Shown piece by piece: positions 51,796 to 61,366 of a stretch of DNA of 64,000 bases. A model generated the notes under the pieces. That model was not told the DNA's origin. It searched no databases and worked only from the letters and a program-made list of their open reading frames with translations. The stretch covers positions 1-64,000 of the forward strand of contig CAKZOI010000071.1 of assembly GCA_937136395.1 (NCBI GenBank), written 5' to 3'. Source of the stretch: an uncultured Opitutia bacterium. Lineage in GTDB: Bacteria; Verrucomicrobiota; Verrucomicrobiia; Opitutales; Coraliomargaritaceae. The position numbers were made by a program, and so were the translations under genes. Every line of letters starts with the position of its first letter. Position 1 is the first letter of the stretch.

Positions 51796-53244
51796 TTATT
51801 GTTTTTCGATGGGGATCTGGATCGTGAATTGGGCGCCACTTTGTGGGGCGTTGGCGGCGGTGATGTTGCCACCATGTTTTTCGATGATCTCTTTGGAGAT
51901 GGCTAAACCTAGGCCTAAACCGAAATCAGATTTAGTTTTCTTAGTGGTGAAGTTGGCTTCGAAGATTTTATCAAGGAGTTCTGGGTTTATACCAGGGCCG
52001 GAGTCGGTGATGGTGAAGTAGATCGTTTGATCTTTTTGTTTGCTAGTAATGGTGATTGTGCCGCCTTCGGGTGTGGCTTGGCTGGCGTTGACGAGAAGGT
52101 TGGTCCATACTTGGTTGATCTCGCCACCGATACAGTAGGTCGGCTCAATGGGATCGAGTTTGAGGTCGAGTGTGTATTGCTTGAGTCGATTATTGAGGAC
52201 GGTGAGCGTGTCGCGGAGTCCGTCGCGAAGATCGAGCATTTGCCATTCTTCTTGGTCTTGCTTACCGTAGTTTTTGAGGCTCACGACAAGTGATTGAATG
52301 CGTGAGGATGCGATGCGTGTGCTACGTAGAGCGGTGCCAATTTCGAAGCAATCCAAGAGTTGTGTGAGACGTGTGGGCTTTCTAAGATCAATTTTCCGGG
52401 CAATGTTTTTGAAGGTGAGCTCGTCAAGATGGGACAGTCGGCGCACCAGTGAGCGCTTTAGCTCGGGATAGTGTTTTGCAATCGTATCCATGCGTGTGCG
52501 GGTTTCTTCGGCACTCCAATAGGGACAATCGATGCCAGCTTGAAGTAGCATGGCTTCGAGCTCTAGATTGTCTGGCGTGCTGTCGAGATCTAGGAGTGTG
52601 GGCACGGATTTACTGAGGCGCTCAACGCCTTGGGTGAGTGCCGCGCAGGGGTTGTTGATTTCATGGGCGATACCGGCGATGAGTTGGCCGAGTGTCGCGA
52701 GTTTTTCTTGGTGAATGAGGCGGTTGCGAGTCTCTTTCAACTCAGTCATGGCTTGTCTGAGTTGTTGGTGCTCGTGGTCGAGTTTCTCGCTGAGTTCGGC
52801 GACTTCGATATTGAGTGAAATCATCCTTCGGTAACGACCAGATAAGTTTGAGATGAAGAGCTGGTGGATGGCTTCGCGAAGTGTCGGGTCGGTGTCGACT
52901 AGGTCTCGAAAGGATTCGGCGTTGAAGCGCAGGCAGGTAGTGTCTGTTTGGGCTCTAGATTCGAGGAAGCTCGGTTGGTTTGTCCAGAAAGAGGTCAGGC
53001 CGATTAGGTCTCCTGGGCCGAACGAATCAATCTGCATCTCCTGTAACGTTTCTTTGCTGTGCTTGAGCATGTCGACCATCCCGCTAACGATAACGTAGAC
53101 GTAGGCATTGGCCGCGCCTTCAACGAGTATGGAGTCGCCAGCCTCAAAGTTGACCGTTTCCGGTTTGAGGTCTTTGAAGCGGCTCATCAAGTTGCTGATT
53201 TTGGCAGTCTCTTGCTCGCTGTCGTTGTGGGGGTCGTTGGTCAC
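51796..53244 (-). CDS. sensor histidine kinase with N-terminal cyclic-nucleotide-binding-like domain
   Basis: A 482-residue soluble kinase. Residues 25-130 form a CNBD-like beta barrel (ILVEGAANAYVYVIVSGMVD, FGPGDLIG), then a coiled coil, a DHp helix with His194 (LIAGIAHEINNPCAAL), a spacer of about 150 residues unlike standard kinases, and an HATPase_c domain (NASQATPEGGTI, DSGPGINP, KSDFGLGLGLAISKEII). It has no membrane segment, so it senses an intracellular signal; whether the CNBD binds a nucleotide is unproven. A response regulator lies upstream on the same strand, separated by a REP pair, and the transporter genes follow in the transcript order DUF2490 - SLC13 - regulator - kinase. Confidence 0.92.
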   Translation of the reverse strand: MTNDPHNDSEQETAKISNLMSRFKDLKPETVNFEAGDSILVEGAANAYVYVIVSGMVDMLKHSKETLQEMQIDSFGPGDLIGLTSFWTNQPSFLESRAQTDTTCLRFNAESFRDLVDTDPTLREAIHQLFISNLSGRYRRMISLNIEVAELSEKLDHEHQQLRQAMTELKETRNRLIHQEKLATLGQLIAGIAHEINNPCAALTQGVERLSKSVPTLLDLDSTPDNLELEAMLLQAGIDCPYWSAEETRTRMDTIAKHYPELKRSLVRRLSHLDELTFKNIARKIDLRKPTRLTQLLDCFEIGTALRSTRIASSRIQSLVVSLKNYGKQDQEEWQMLDLRDGLRDTLTVLNNRLKQYTLDLKLDPIEPTYCIGGEINQVWTNLLVNASQATPEGGTITITSKQKDQTIYFTITDSGPGINPELLDKIFEANFTTKKTKSDFGLGLGLAISKEIIEKHGGNITAANAPQSGAQFTIQIPIEKQ

Positions 53245-53304
53245 TGGATGTGATTATCGTATGTTAATCGGACTCTATTCAATAAGATTGAACTGTTTGT
53301 TTTT

Positions 53305-53389
53305 GGTAGCGCAGCACCGTCCTCGGTGCGCATCGTGCTATCGGGGGAGTCTAGAACTTTCCTGCGGCGCGAGACGCACCTGCGCTACT
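53305..53389. repeat. REP-like inverted pair, GTAGCGCAG family
   Basis: GGTAGCGCAGCACCGTCCTC (53305-) with a GCACCG / CGGTGC stem and an inverted GTAGCGCAGGTGCG head on the other strand (53361-53388) enclose about 30 bases. It sits in the gap between the histidine kinase gene and the response regulator gene. Confidence 0.75.
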
Positions 53390-53396
53390 TTAAACA

Positions 53397-53894
53397 TCAG
53401 CGGTCGGTGACGATGCCTTCGGTGCGGATGTATTCTGAAAGCTTTTCGGCGTCTAGAGACATCATGTATGGCAAGGGGTTGATCTTGCTGCGTATCACGA
53501 ATTGGGTCAATTGGTCCTTGGCGATTTTTATGAGCTCTTCGGCCTGCCATGGTTTTGCGACATAGTGGTTGAGGCGGCCTTCATTGACGGCTTTCACCGT
53601 GGCATCGAGCCCTGCTTGGCCAGTGACGAGCACTTTACGGGTGTTGTAAAACACGTCTTCCTTGTCGAGTTCGATGAGGAAGTCGACACCGTTGTCGCCC
53701 GGCATCACATGGTCGCAGAGCACGAGCCCGAGGAGGTTTCCTTCGTCGGCGATGTGCTTCACGAGTGTGCGCGCTTCGTCGGAGGATTCCGCGGTGAGTA
53801 TCGGGAAGCTGTCTTCGAGTTCAGCGATGTTTTGTTCGACGGCTTGAAGGACTTCGGGTTCATCATCGACGCAAAGTATGTAGATTTTTTTCAT
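53397..53894 (-). CDS. response regulator, single receiver domain plus short tail
   Basis: A 165-residue regulator. Receiver residues: acidic pair in LCVDDEPEVL, phospho-acceptor Asp in LVLCDHVMPGDNGVDF, the conserved Thr in VLVTGQAG and Lys in YVAKPWQAEE. The 35 residues after the receiver (KINPLPYMMSLDAEKLSEYI) do not form a known output domain. It might act as a phospho-relay to a partner or as a stand-alone modulator of the adjacent kinase. It is 30 bp downstream of the SLC13 transporter gene and would be co-transcribed with it. Confidence 0.9.
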   Translation of the reverse strand: MKKIYILCVDDEPEVLQAVEQNIAELEDSFPILTAESSDEARTLVKHIADEGNLLGLVLCDHVMPGDNGVDFLIELDKEDVFYNTRKVLVTGQAGLDATVKAVNEGRLNHYVAKPWQAEELIKIAKDQLTQFVIRSKINPLPYMMSLDAEKLSEYIRTEGIVTDR

Positions 53895-53924
53895 AATGTT
53901 ATATCCTTATGATGGTTGTTTGGA

Positions 53925-55328
53925 TTACTTGATGAACAAGGGCCAGTAGAGGAGCGAGATGGCGAGGGTGATGGCGAAGCCAATGACCCCCACGACAATT
54001 CCCGATTTTGCCATGTCCTTGGTTTCGATCACGCCGGTGCTCATTGCAATCGCATTGGGCGGTGTCGAGATCGGAAGGATCATCGAGAGGCTGACGACGA
54101 CACCGATGGTGACGATGGAGATACCCATGTTGAAATCGGCACCTGCAGCTCCGGAGACTCCGAGTCCGACGGCGAGTGGCACGAGGATAGTTGCCGATAC
54201 GGTGTTGGAGATCAAGTTGGCCACGCCGTATGCGACTAAACCGAATACGATGAGGAGACCAAGCGATCCGAGGCTACCCCAGTTGACTAGATCAATGATC
54301 CAGCTTGCGAGACCTGTGTGCTTGAGCGACAGACCGAGAGAGATACCACCAGCAACGAGCCAGAGCACTTCCCAAGAGAAGCTTCGAATGTCTTTTTTAT
54401 CCAGCACACTGAGTGCGGGGAGTGCGGCAATCGGTAAGAAGGCGACGACCGAAGAAGAGATTCCGTGGATTTTTTCAGTCACCCAAAGAAGCACAGTCAG
54501 CCCAAATATGATGTATGCGATGATCGCGGCGGGCGATTTGTCGACTTTTGCATCGAGATTGATTTTGAACTCGTCCGTGGCCGGCGGAAAGAGGAAGAGT
54601 AAGATACGCCATGCCAGTATTAGCATAATCACTACAAGGGGCACCGCTAGCAGCATCCAAGTGGAGAAGGCGATGTCGATGCCTTGACCGCGTAGCGCAG
54701 CCAGAGCGATCACATTGGGAGGTGTGCCGATCGGTGTAGCAATGCCGCCGATGTTGGCGCCGACGGGGATGGCGAGCGCGACACTCTTTCTGAATGGGTC
54801 ACCCTTGTCGAGTTGTGCAATGATCGGTAGCACCACGGTGATCATCATCGCAGTGGTTGCAGTGTTACTCATGAATGCCGAAAGCACGGCGGTGCTGACC
54901 ATCAATCCGAGGCAGACAAAATGTGGCTTGCTGCCGAATGGTTTTAACAGGAATCGGGTGAGTGTTTTATCGATGCCGAATTTTACCGCAGCGCTAGCCA
55001 GTGAGAAGCCACCTAAGAAGAGGATGATGATCGGGCTGGCCATCGTCCCGTAGAAATCTTTGTAAGACTGCGGGGTGTAGCCCGATTCGATCAGGCTGCT
55101 CGCAAAGAGTCCTTTTTCGCTGAGAAGGAACACTTGTAGCAGGATGATCAATAGTGAGGTTGCAAAGATCGGAATCGGTTCGCAGATCCAGAAGATAGCG
55201 GCCATCAGAAAGATGCCGAATGCTATTTGACCTGCGGGCTCCAAGCCTTCGAAGCCGATGAATTGCGGTAAGATCAGGCCCACAAGTCCTAGTAAGACAG
55301 AGATGGTTTGTTTATTTAGAAATTTCAT
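53925..55328 (-). CDS. SLC13/DASS-family anion:sodium symporter
   Basis: A 467-residue membrane transporter with about eleven helices. Family motifs: FMSNTATTAMMITVVLPI (the SNT motif, first Na+ site), GGIATPIGTPPNVIALAAL near residue 200, the second SNT-like stretch LISNTVSATILVPLAV (about 375), and PISTPPNAIAMSTG (about 435). The family moves dicarboxylates, citrate or sulfate with Na+. The substrate is not decided by sequence. It lies between the DUF2490 gene and the response regulator, suggesting that the kinase-regulator pair governs uptake. Start 55328 gives MKFLNKQTISVLLGLVGL. Confidence 0.9.
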   Translation of the reverse strand: MKFLNKQTISVLLGLVGLILPQFIGFEGLEPAGQIAFGIFLMAAIFWICEPIPIFATSLLIILLQVFLLSEKGLFASSLIESGYTPQSYKDFYGTMASPIIILFLGGFSLASAAVKFGIDKTLTRFLLKPFGSKPHFVCLGLMVSTAVLSAFMSNTATTAMMITVVLPIIAQLDKGDPFRKSVALAIPVGANIGGIATPIGTPPNVIALAALRGQGIDIAFSTWMLLAVPLVVIMLILAWRILLFLFPPATDEFKINLDAKVDKSPAAIIAYIIFGLTVLLWVTEKIHGISSSVVAFLPIAALPALSVLDKKDIRSFSWEVLWLVAGGISLGLSLKHTGLASWIIDLVNWGSLGSLGLLIVFGLVAYGVANLISNTVSATILVPLAVGLGVSGAAGADFNMGISIVTIGVVVSLSMILPISTPPNAIAMSTGVIETKDMAKSGIVVGVIGFAITLAISLLYWPLFIK

Positions 55329-55347
55329 AGTGCGTGTCCGCAGAAAG

Positions 55348-56025
55348 TTAGAATGTGTAAATTAGGTGAGTGCCGAGCGCATGTGCGTGATTCCATTCGG
55401 AGGTGTTGCCGGTCCGCTTGGACTGGATCATGTAGAAGAGATTCAACTTTGTATTCTCTCCGAGCTTGATACCAGAACCAACTGGGATGGTGCGCACTTC
55501 ATTTACTTTTTCTAAATCGAGTAGGTAGAAGAGTTCCACATTCGCGTAGTAGCTCTTGAATGGCCCGAAATCGATGGGGCGGCTGAGCTGTGTGCGGTGG
55601 CGGAAACGAGAGCTCGAGTCGCCACGGTCTTCGTAGAAGCGAACTTCCATACGATTGCGCAGGCTGAGCTTCCAGTTGTCGTCGAGTTTGAAAGACGGGT
55701 TTACTTCGAACTCGAGACGTTGCTGGTCTCGCCAAGAATCGGTTTTGATAGTGCGCACATCAATGTAAGTATAGCCGAAGCCGAGTTGCAGGTTTTTGTG
55801 TGCTTTGAATTTGTAGCGTAGGCTGCCTAGCCAGAGTTTTTCCTCGGTGAGGTCGTCGACAATGCGATTGTCGAAGTAGGCGTGCACCTTGTGGGTGTCG
55901 TTCTGCCAGAGGTTTAAACTGAGCCAGTTCCACATCATGATGTCATCTCTGCCTTGCAGAGCGGTGGCGGCGGTCAGCCAGAGTAGCGCTACTTTGAGTA
56001 GTTGTGTAGTGCGATAGAGTTTCAT
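55348..56025 (-). CDS. outer-membrane DUF2490 protein
   Basis: A 225-residue protein with a signal peptide (residues 1-25, ALLWLTAATALQG) and alternating amphipathic beta strands rich in Tyr, Arg and Asp (LWLGSLRYKFK, LQLGFGYTYIDV, LSLRNRMEVRFYED, YYANVELFYLL), ending in LGTHLIYTF with a C-terminal aromatic residue. This is the pattern of a small beta-barrel outer-membrane protein, and DUF2490 members are of this type. As first gene of the run with an SLC13 transporter it may be the outer-membrane porin for the same substrate; that is inference. Confidence 0.85.
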   Translation of the reverse strand: MKLYRTTQLLKVALLWLTAATALQGRDDIMMWNWLSLNLWQNDTHKVHAYFDNRIVDDLTEEKLWLGSLRYKFKAHKNLQLGFGYTYIDVRTIKTDSWRDQQRLEFEVNPSFKLDDNWKLSLRNRMEVRFYEDRGDSSSRFRHRTQLSRPIDFGPFKSYYANVELFYLLDLEKVNEVRTIPVGSGIKLGENTKLNLFYMIQSKRTGNTSEWNHAHALGTHLIYTF

Positions 56026-56184
56026 TTTGAATTTTCGATTTAATTGATAAGTATATCTAATTTTTATATATAATAGAATAAGATTAATTAATCAATTGAA
56101 TGCAAAACCGAAATCAGCGTTTATTTCTAAATAAGCGTGTTTGTTTAACTCGATAAGGAAGGCTGATAGGGTGGGTGTAGGAAA

Positions 56185-56250
56185 GGTAGTGCACGATATC
56201 CTTATCGCGCCGGACGTCGAAATTGACGGTTCGTTAGGGATAACGAACCC
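56185..56250. repeat. REP pair downstream of the RAYT remnant
   Basis: GGTAGTGCACGATATCCTTA TCGCGCC (56185-56211) and GGTTCGTTAGGGATAACGAA CCC (56228-56250) are two stem-forming palindromes separated by 16 bases. The same pair recurs at 56766-56831 in slightly different sequence and the second palindrome also at 56718-56740. Confidence 0.85.
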
Positions 56251-56701
56251 GACCTGTTGCGAATGGTGTAAGACCAATTTTCTGCAACCGCGCAGAGTCC
56301 AGCACGAACAGGATTGTTTAACAGGTGTGCTTCCTTTTCGATGAGTTCATTCCGATTGCGAATTCGATGCTCAAAGAAATTCTTCTGCCAGTCGATTGAT
56401 TGGGTCTTCGCCAGGTATCGCTTCCAACCGCCTATGATTGTTCGGATGGATTTATCACGCGCGTTGAGAGTTAACAGCGTATGTATGTGGTCTGGCATGA
56501 GCACCATTAGGCGTATGTGCTAAAGACTCGTTCCGTATAGTTGTCTGAGCTGTCTTTGATCGCTTGGAAAACACTATCCTTCGCTAATTGATTTATGCCG
56601 CGTTTATTGCAGTTGATCGTAATGAAATAAGTGTCTCCGTCTGGAACCTAATTTGGAACTTCGTGTGGCAGTTTTTTTCGTTTTGGAAGGTTTTCCGGCA
56701 T
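56202..56701 (-). pseudogene. REP-associated tyrosine transposase (RAYT), broken
   Basis: The frame starts MPENLPKRKKLPHEVPN at 56701, meets an in-frame TAG where a Trp codon is expected, continues VPDGDTYFITINCNKRGINQ and ends near 56520. A one-base shift then leads into the frame MVLMPDHIHTLL (the HUH-like HIH motif), RTIIGGWKRYLAK and LLNNPVRAGL. In the family a catalytic Tyr precedes the NPV block; here the aligned position reads His (KEAHLLNNPV). RAYTs cut and join REP sequences as single strands. The gene has at least one stop, one frameshift and a likely lost nucleophile. REP pairs lie at both sides. Confidence 0.85.
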
Positions 56702-56717
56702 TACTATATTGGCTGAC

Positions 56718-56831
56718 GGTTCGTTTGGGATAACGAACCCTAGCTAATTGAGTTATTTATCATTTGGGTAGGGCACGATATCCTTATCGTGCCGCCGTTG
56801 AAGTGGGCGGTTCGTTAGGGATTACGAACCC
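56718..56831. repeat. REP palindromes upstream of the RAYT remnant
   Basis: Three palindromes: GGTTCGTTTGGGATAACGAA CCC at 56718-56740, GGGTAGGGCACGATATCCTT ATCGTGCC at 56766-56793 and GGTTCGTTAGGGATTACGAA CCC at 56809-56831. The GTAG head and the paired layout match the copy on the other side of the RAYT. The last one abuts the hemL stop at 56835. Confidence 0.85.
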
Positions 56832-56834
56832 TGC

Positions 56835-58112
56835 CTAAATGGCTTGGATGCCTGCGGCTAGGATCTCTGCGGCGCGTTCGATGTCGCTGCCATTGTGGGC
56901 GGTGCAGATGAAGCAGGTCTCGTAGGCGGATGGCGGCAAATAGACGCCGTGCTTGAGGGCGTAGTGAAAGAGTGTATTGAAGGTCTCAGTCGCGCTGGCG
57001 GTGGCGTCGCCGTAGTTGCGCACAGGCTCTTCAGCGAAGAAAAGTGCGAACATGGAGCCGACTTGTGGCACTTGCAGTGGCAGGCCTTTGGCTTTGGCGG
57101 CATCGAGTAGTGCGGTTCGAATCGTGCTGCCCATTTCTTCAAACTGTGGATACGGATCTTCGGACTTTAACTTCTTGAGCGCTGCGATCCCTGCAGCCAT
57201 CGCGAGTGGGTTGCCGCTGAGTGTGCCGGCCTGATAGACTGGGCCGAGCGGTGCGAGGCAGTCCATGATCTCGGCCTTGCCGCCGAAGGCACCCACGGGG
57301 AGCCCGCCGCCGATGATTTTACCCAGTGCTGTGAGATCGGGTGTGATGCCGACGCGCTCTTGCACGCCGCCTTTGGCGAGGCGGAAACCAGTCATGACTT
57401 CATCAAAAATGAGAACGGTGCCGTTGGCGGTGCAGAGTTCGCGAAGGTGTTCGAGGAAGCCGTCGTCGGGAAGAATGAGTCCACAGTTGGCCGGGTAGGG
57501 CTCGACGATGATCGCCGCGATTTGGTTGGGGTGATTCTCGAAGGCGGCGCGCACTTCGTCGGTGTTGTTGTAATCGACTACGATGGTCTCGGCAGCAAAG
57601 CTGGCGGGAATACCTGCGCTGTCGGGGTTGCCGAGGGTGAGTGCACCCGATCCCGCTTTGACGAGGAGTGAGTCGACATGACCGTGGAAGCAGCCGGCAA
57701 ATTTGATGATCTTATCACGCCCCGTGTAGCCGCGTGCGAGGCGGATGGCAGACATCGTTGCTTCAGTGCCACTGTTGCACATGCGGACCTTTTCAATGGA
57801 AGGCACGAAATCGACGATGAGTTCCGCCATCTCGACTTCGTAAGGATTCGGCGTGCCGAAGCTGGTGCCCTTGTTGAGCGCTTCGCCGACGGCAGCGCGG
57901 ATGTCCGGATCGTTATGGCCGTGAATCGCAGGGCCCCAAGTGCAAACAAAGTCGATCAGATCAACGCCGTCTGCAGTATATAGATGGGCGCCTTCAGCGC
58001 GTTCAGTAAAGAAGGGCGCGCCGCCCACCGAACGGAAAGCACGCACCGGAGAATTAACGCCACCGGGAATGAGTTCCTTGGCGCGTTCGAAAAGAGATTC
58101 TGAAGTATTCAT
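56835..58112 (-). CDS. hemL: glutamate-1-semialdehyde 2,1-aminomutase
   Basis: A 425-residue PLP enzyme of the C5 tetrapyrrole route, converting glutamate-1-semialdehyde to 5-aminolevulinate. Motifs: [68 protein letters not shown] and [17 protein letters not shown], whose Lys forms the PLP Schiff base. The length is normal. The REP palindrome abuts the stop codon. The gap upstream holds a purine-rich inverted repeat (58159-58246). No other tetrapyrrole gene is near. Confidence 0.96.
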   Translation of the reverse strand: MNTSESLFERAKELIPGGVNSPVRAFRSVGGAPFFTERAEGAHLYTADGVDLIDFVCTWGPAIHGHNDPDIRAAVGEALNKGTSFGTPNPYEVEMAELIVDFVPSIEKVRMCNSGTEATMSAIRLARGYTGRDKIIKFAGCFHGHVDSLLVKAGSGALTLGNPDSAGIPASFAAETIVVDYNNTDEVRAAFENHPNQIAAIIVEPYPANCGLILPDDGFLEHLRELCTANGTVLIFDEVMTGFRLAKGGVQERVGITPDLTALGKIIGGGLPVGAFGGKAEIMDCLAPLGPVYQAGTLSGNPLAMAAGIAALKKLKSEDPYPQFEEMGSTIRTALLDAAKAKGLPLQVPQVGSMFALFFAEEPVRNYGDATASATETFNTLFHYALKHGVYLPPSAYETCFICTAHNGSDIERAAEILAAGIQAI

Positions 58113-58158
58113 GTTATGGAAAATAGAAATTTGAGAAGGCTTTTGCTCTGTATTAATC

Positions 58159-58246
58159 GGTAAGGAATGCAGGAAAGTAGAAAGTAATAAATCTGAAGAA
58201 TGCAGTCTTCAATTGCGTATATTTAGTCTTTCCTGCTTTCCTTACC
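58159..58246. repeat. inverted repeat upstream of hemL, purine/pyrimidine-rich
   Basis: GGTAAGGAATGCAGGAAAG (58159-58177) and CTTTCCTGCTTTCCTTACC (58228-58246) pair over 18 of 19 bases and enclose about 50 bases with no reading frame. It lies in the gap between hemL and nadE and is reminiscent in composition of the arms around the four-helix-bundle gene (GTAGAAG, AGGAAAG units). Confidence 0.7.
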
Positions 58247-58267
58247 TTAAACCACGTCTCCAAAGTT

Positions 58268-59914
58268 CTAGCTGACGTATTTTTGCACGATGGGGATGCG
58301 GCGGCCGACGCCGAAGGCGAGTGGCGTGGTCTTGAGTCCAGGGGCGGCTTGCTTGCGCTTGTATTCGTTGAGGTCGACTTTGCGGATGATGTCACGCACG
58401 ACTTCCTCTTCGTAGCCTTTCTCAATAATTTCGGCGGAGGAAAGGCCTTCTTCGACGTAGAGTCGCAAGATGCCGTCGAGCACAGGATAGGGAGGGAGAG
58501 AGTCTTCGTCCTTTTGGTCGGGGCGCAGTTCCGCAGAAGGTGGTTTTTCGATGGTGTTCACCGGAATGACTTCGCGCTCGAGGTTCATATGGCGGGCGAG
58601 GGCAAAGACCTTCATTTTTGGCAAGTCGGAGATCGCGGCGAGTCCGCCACACATATCACCGTAAAGTGTGCAGTAACCGACCGAGATTTCGCTCTTGTTG
58701 CCGGTGGTCAGTAGCAGGGCGCCAAATTTATTGGACATTGCCATGAGTAAGACACCACGGGCTCGGGCTTGGATATTCTCTTCGGTGACATCGGCCGGCA
58801 TGCCTTTGAAGAGAGGCGCGAGGGCGGCTTCTGCAGCGCTGACGGTGTCGGCGATTCCCACTTCGTGGTATACGATGCCGAGGTTCTTGGCGAGTGCTGC
58901 TGCGTCGTCGCGACTGTGTTGACTGGAAATGGAGGAGGGCAATGCGATACCGATCACGTTTTCGGGGCCGAAGGCTTCGGCGGCGAGGGCAGCGACGACT
59001 GCGGAATCGATGCCACCGCTGAGACCTATGAGCGCTTTTTTGAAGCCGCTTTTGTGTGCGTAGTCGCGCAGGCCGAGGACGAGTGCGTCTTGCGTGGCTG
59101 CGTTGCCCTTGAGGTTAAAGTGTTCGGAAACGACGACGCCTGCAGGGTCTTCGATATCAACCGTGCGGCTCTCGGCGCGGAAGGCGGCTAGGCCAGCGAT
59201 GAGTCCGCGTTGTGGATGAGCGATCAAGCTGCCGCCGTCAAAGATGAGCTCGTCGTTGCCACCTACAGCGTTGCAGTAAACGGCCGGGCAGTTGCAGCGG
59301 TCGGCTGCGAATTGCAGTAGCGGTTCACGCGCTTCGTTTTTACCATCGTGCCATGGGCTGGCGGAGAGGTTGAGCAGGAGGTCGATGCCTTTTTCTGCAA
59401 GCGTGGTGAGTGGATCTACATTGTAACGACGATTAGTCGGCACGGAAGGTGCGGTCCAGATGTCTTCGCAGATGGTGATGCCGATTCGTTGGCCCTTCCA
59501 TTCGTGGATGACGGGTGAGAGGGCGGGTTGGAAATAGCGGTCTTCGTCGAATACATCGTAGCTAGGAAGGAGGCACTTATGGGCGACGGTTTGCACGGCT
59601 CCGTTTTCGCACCATGCAGCGGAATTGTAGAAGGGGCGGCCTGCCTTGTCTTTGCTTCGAGCACTGACAGTGCCGATAACTGCGGGCACGCTGCCGATTT
59701 CTTTGGTGATTTCGGCGAGGGTGGCTTCGACATCGCTGACGAAGCGACTTTTAAACAGCAGGTCTCGGGGTGGGTAGCCACAGATGGCGAGTTCGGGGAA
59801 GAGCACGAGCTCGGCGCCTTCGCCTACGAGCTGCTGATAGGCGTCCAGTATGACCTGTTTATTGCCGGCGAGGTCACCGACGGTGGTGTTGATTTGAGCG
59901 AGACCGATCTTCAT
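58268..59914 (-). CDS. nadE: glutamine-dependent NAD+ synthetase
   Basis: A 548-residue two-domain enzyme. The N-terminal nitrilase-like glutaminase has its Glu-Lys-Cys triad in [30 protein letters not shown] and [11 protein letters not shown]. The synthetase domain carries the P-loop [18 protein letters not shown] near residue 300, followed by [29 protein letters not shown] and the C-terminal [15 protein letters not shown]. It ligates ammonia (from glutamine through a tunnel) to nicotinic acid adenine dinucleotide. ATG 59914 is preferred over one 42 bp upstream. It is divergent from tolC. Confidence 0.96.
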   Translation of the reverse strand: MKIGLAQINTTVGDLAGNKQVILDAYQQLVGEGAELVLFPELAICGYPPRDLLFKSRFVSDVEATLAEITKEIGSVPAVIGTVSARSKDKAGRPFYNSAAWCENGAVQTVAHKCLLPSYDVFDEDRYFQPALSPVIHEWKGQRIGITICEDIWTAPSVPTNRRYNVDPLTTLAEKGIDLLLNLSASPWHDGKNEAREPLLQFAADRCNCPAVYCNAVGGNDELIFDGGSLIAHPQRGLIAGLAAFRAESRTVDIEDPAGVVVSEHFNLKGNAATQDALVLGLRDYAHKSGFKKALIGLSGGIDSAVVAALAAEAFGPENVIGIALPSSISSQHSRDDAAALAKNLGIVYHEVGIADTVSAAEAALAPLFKGMPADVTEENIQARARGVLLMAMSNKFGALLLTTGNKSEISVGYCTLYGDMCGGLAAISDLPKMKVFALARHMNLEREVIPVNTIEKPPSAELRPDQKDEDSLPPYPVLDGILRLYVEEGLSSAEIIEKGYEEEVVRDIIRKVDLNEYKRKQAAPGLKTTPLAFGVGRRIPIVQKYVS

Positions 59915-60023
59915 AGGTGAAATTTTAAAACAATTGTTTGATGTGGCGACTTGCAAATAGTTCGCTGCCAGAGATAGTCACGACCAGTAAAATAACGAGC
60001 TGTGACCCCACCACTATTTTCCG

Positions 60024-61364
60024 ATGTTTAGAGAACTCAAGACTTTCAGTAGCTTCCTTTTAATGACGGCGCTTTTTGCTGGCGGATTGTATGCTGGCGA
60101 TACTGCAAGTGATGCCGTATCGGAAAGGCCAGAGATCTTAACCGTTGCTGCTATGTTTGAGCATATTAAGACGCAAAGTCCACGTGTGCTCTATGAGAAG
60201 GAATCGGTGAGGCGTGCTTTAGAGCGCAGCTTTCAGCAACGTGCGGCCCTGTTGCCGCAACTTTCGATTCGTGCACAGCAGTCGCGCACACAGTTTGGTA
60301 GTGGTTTTTCGGGAGGCGGTTTTGACGGCCCGCCATTCAATTCATTTACATCCAGAGTAGTCGGGTCGCAAACGATTTTCGATACGCAGAAATATTCAAA
60401 TTATCGTCTGGCGAAGTTGGATGAAGCTGTTGCTAGCAATGATTATGAAGTCGCCCTGCAAGATATATTGGATCAAGCGGTGCAGCTTTACTTCACGCAT
60501 CTACGAGATTTGCGGCGAGTTGAAATCGTGCAGAGTAATATTCAGCGTTACACCGAGTTATTAGACTTAGCACGAGATCAATTTGCTGCGGGAGTTGTCG
60601 TAAAAATTGATGTGACTCGTGCGGAAGTGCGTGTGGCTACCGAGCAGCGTTCATTGATGGAGGCGAAGGCCTTGGTGCAGGAGTCGATTTTGCAACTCAA
60701 GGCACTGCTCGATCTGGATCTCGATGCGACCTTACTGCTGGATCGTTCAATAATTGAAGGGATTAACGCGCCGCCCTCTTTAAAGAAGTATGCGAACCAA
60801 GAGAAGTTAGTTGATTTACGACCAGAGCTACAAAGTCAGCAATTACAACTCGATCAGGCGCGGCTCGCTCGCAAGGCTGCCGCATGGCAACGCTTACCGA
60901 GCATCGAGCTGTTTGGGGAATGGGGCTACGATACCGATGAAGCTTTTGATGGGAATGAGCAAGAAGGGTGGATTGTAGGTCTGCGGGCAACGATGCCGCT
61001 GTTTGAAGGAGGGCGCATTGCTGCTGAGCGCCGCGAGGCAATCTCGGCAGAGCGTCAGCGTGAGTATGCGATGCGCGATTTAGTGAATCGTATTCAGCGT
61101 GAGTTTCGCTTTGCGATGATTGATATGGATTCCCGTTATTCGCAGATTGAGATCGCCCGCGACGAGATCCGCTTAGGCCACGAAGAAGTGAAGCAAGCGA
61201 CTGAGCGCTACCGTGAAGGTTTGGCCGACAATCGAGAGTTGATCGACGCGCAGCAGAATTTAGCCGATGCAGAGCAAAGTCATTTACGCGCGATTTACTT
61301 ATATGGTCTCAGTCGATTAGCCTTTGCGCGAGCGATTGGCTCAGTCGAGCGTGTATTGGAATAG
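60024..61364 (+). CDS. TolC-family outer-membrane efflux/secretion channel
   Basis: A 446-residue TolC-like protein with a signal peptide (residues 1-25, [17 protein letters not shown]). Long coiled-coil helices and two similar halves: residues about 55-225 and 265-440. The first has LEVALQD-type segments and [22 protein letters not shown]; the second has [20 protein letters not shown] and [20 protein letters not shown]. Trimers form an outer-membrane barrel with a periplasmic tunnel for efflux or type I secretion. Matching inner-membrane pumps are not in the window. It is followed by maf 3 bp downstream, so these two are probably co-transcribed. Confidence 0.93.
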   Translation: MFRELKTFSSFLLMTALFAGGLYAGDTASDAVSERPEILTVAAMFEHIKTQSPRVLYEKESVRRALERSFQQRAALLPQLSIRAQQSRTQFGSGFSGGGFDGPPFNSFTSRVVGSQTIFDTQKYSNYRLAKLDEAVASNDYEVALQDILDQAVQLYFTHLRDLRRVEIVQSNIQRYTELLDLARDQFAAGVVVKIDVTRAEVRVATEQRSLMEAKALVQESILQLKALLDLDLDATLLLDRSIIEGINAPPSLKKYANQEKLVDLRPELQSQQLQLDQARLARKAAAWQRLPSIELFGEWGYDTDEAFDGNEQEGWIVGLRATMPLFEGGRIAAERREAISAERQREYAMRDLVNRIQREFRFAMIDMDSRYSQIEIARDEIRLGHEEVKQATERYREGLADNRELIDAQQNLADAEQSHLRAIYLYGLSRLAFARAIGSVERVLE

Positions 61365-61366
61365 TT

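Noticed and set aside
55597-55821. Plus-strand frame over DUF2490
   Set aside because: Shadow of the minus-strand barrel gene; no start signal and no recognisable family.
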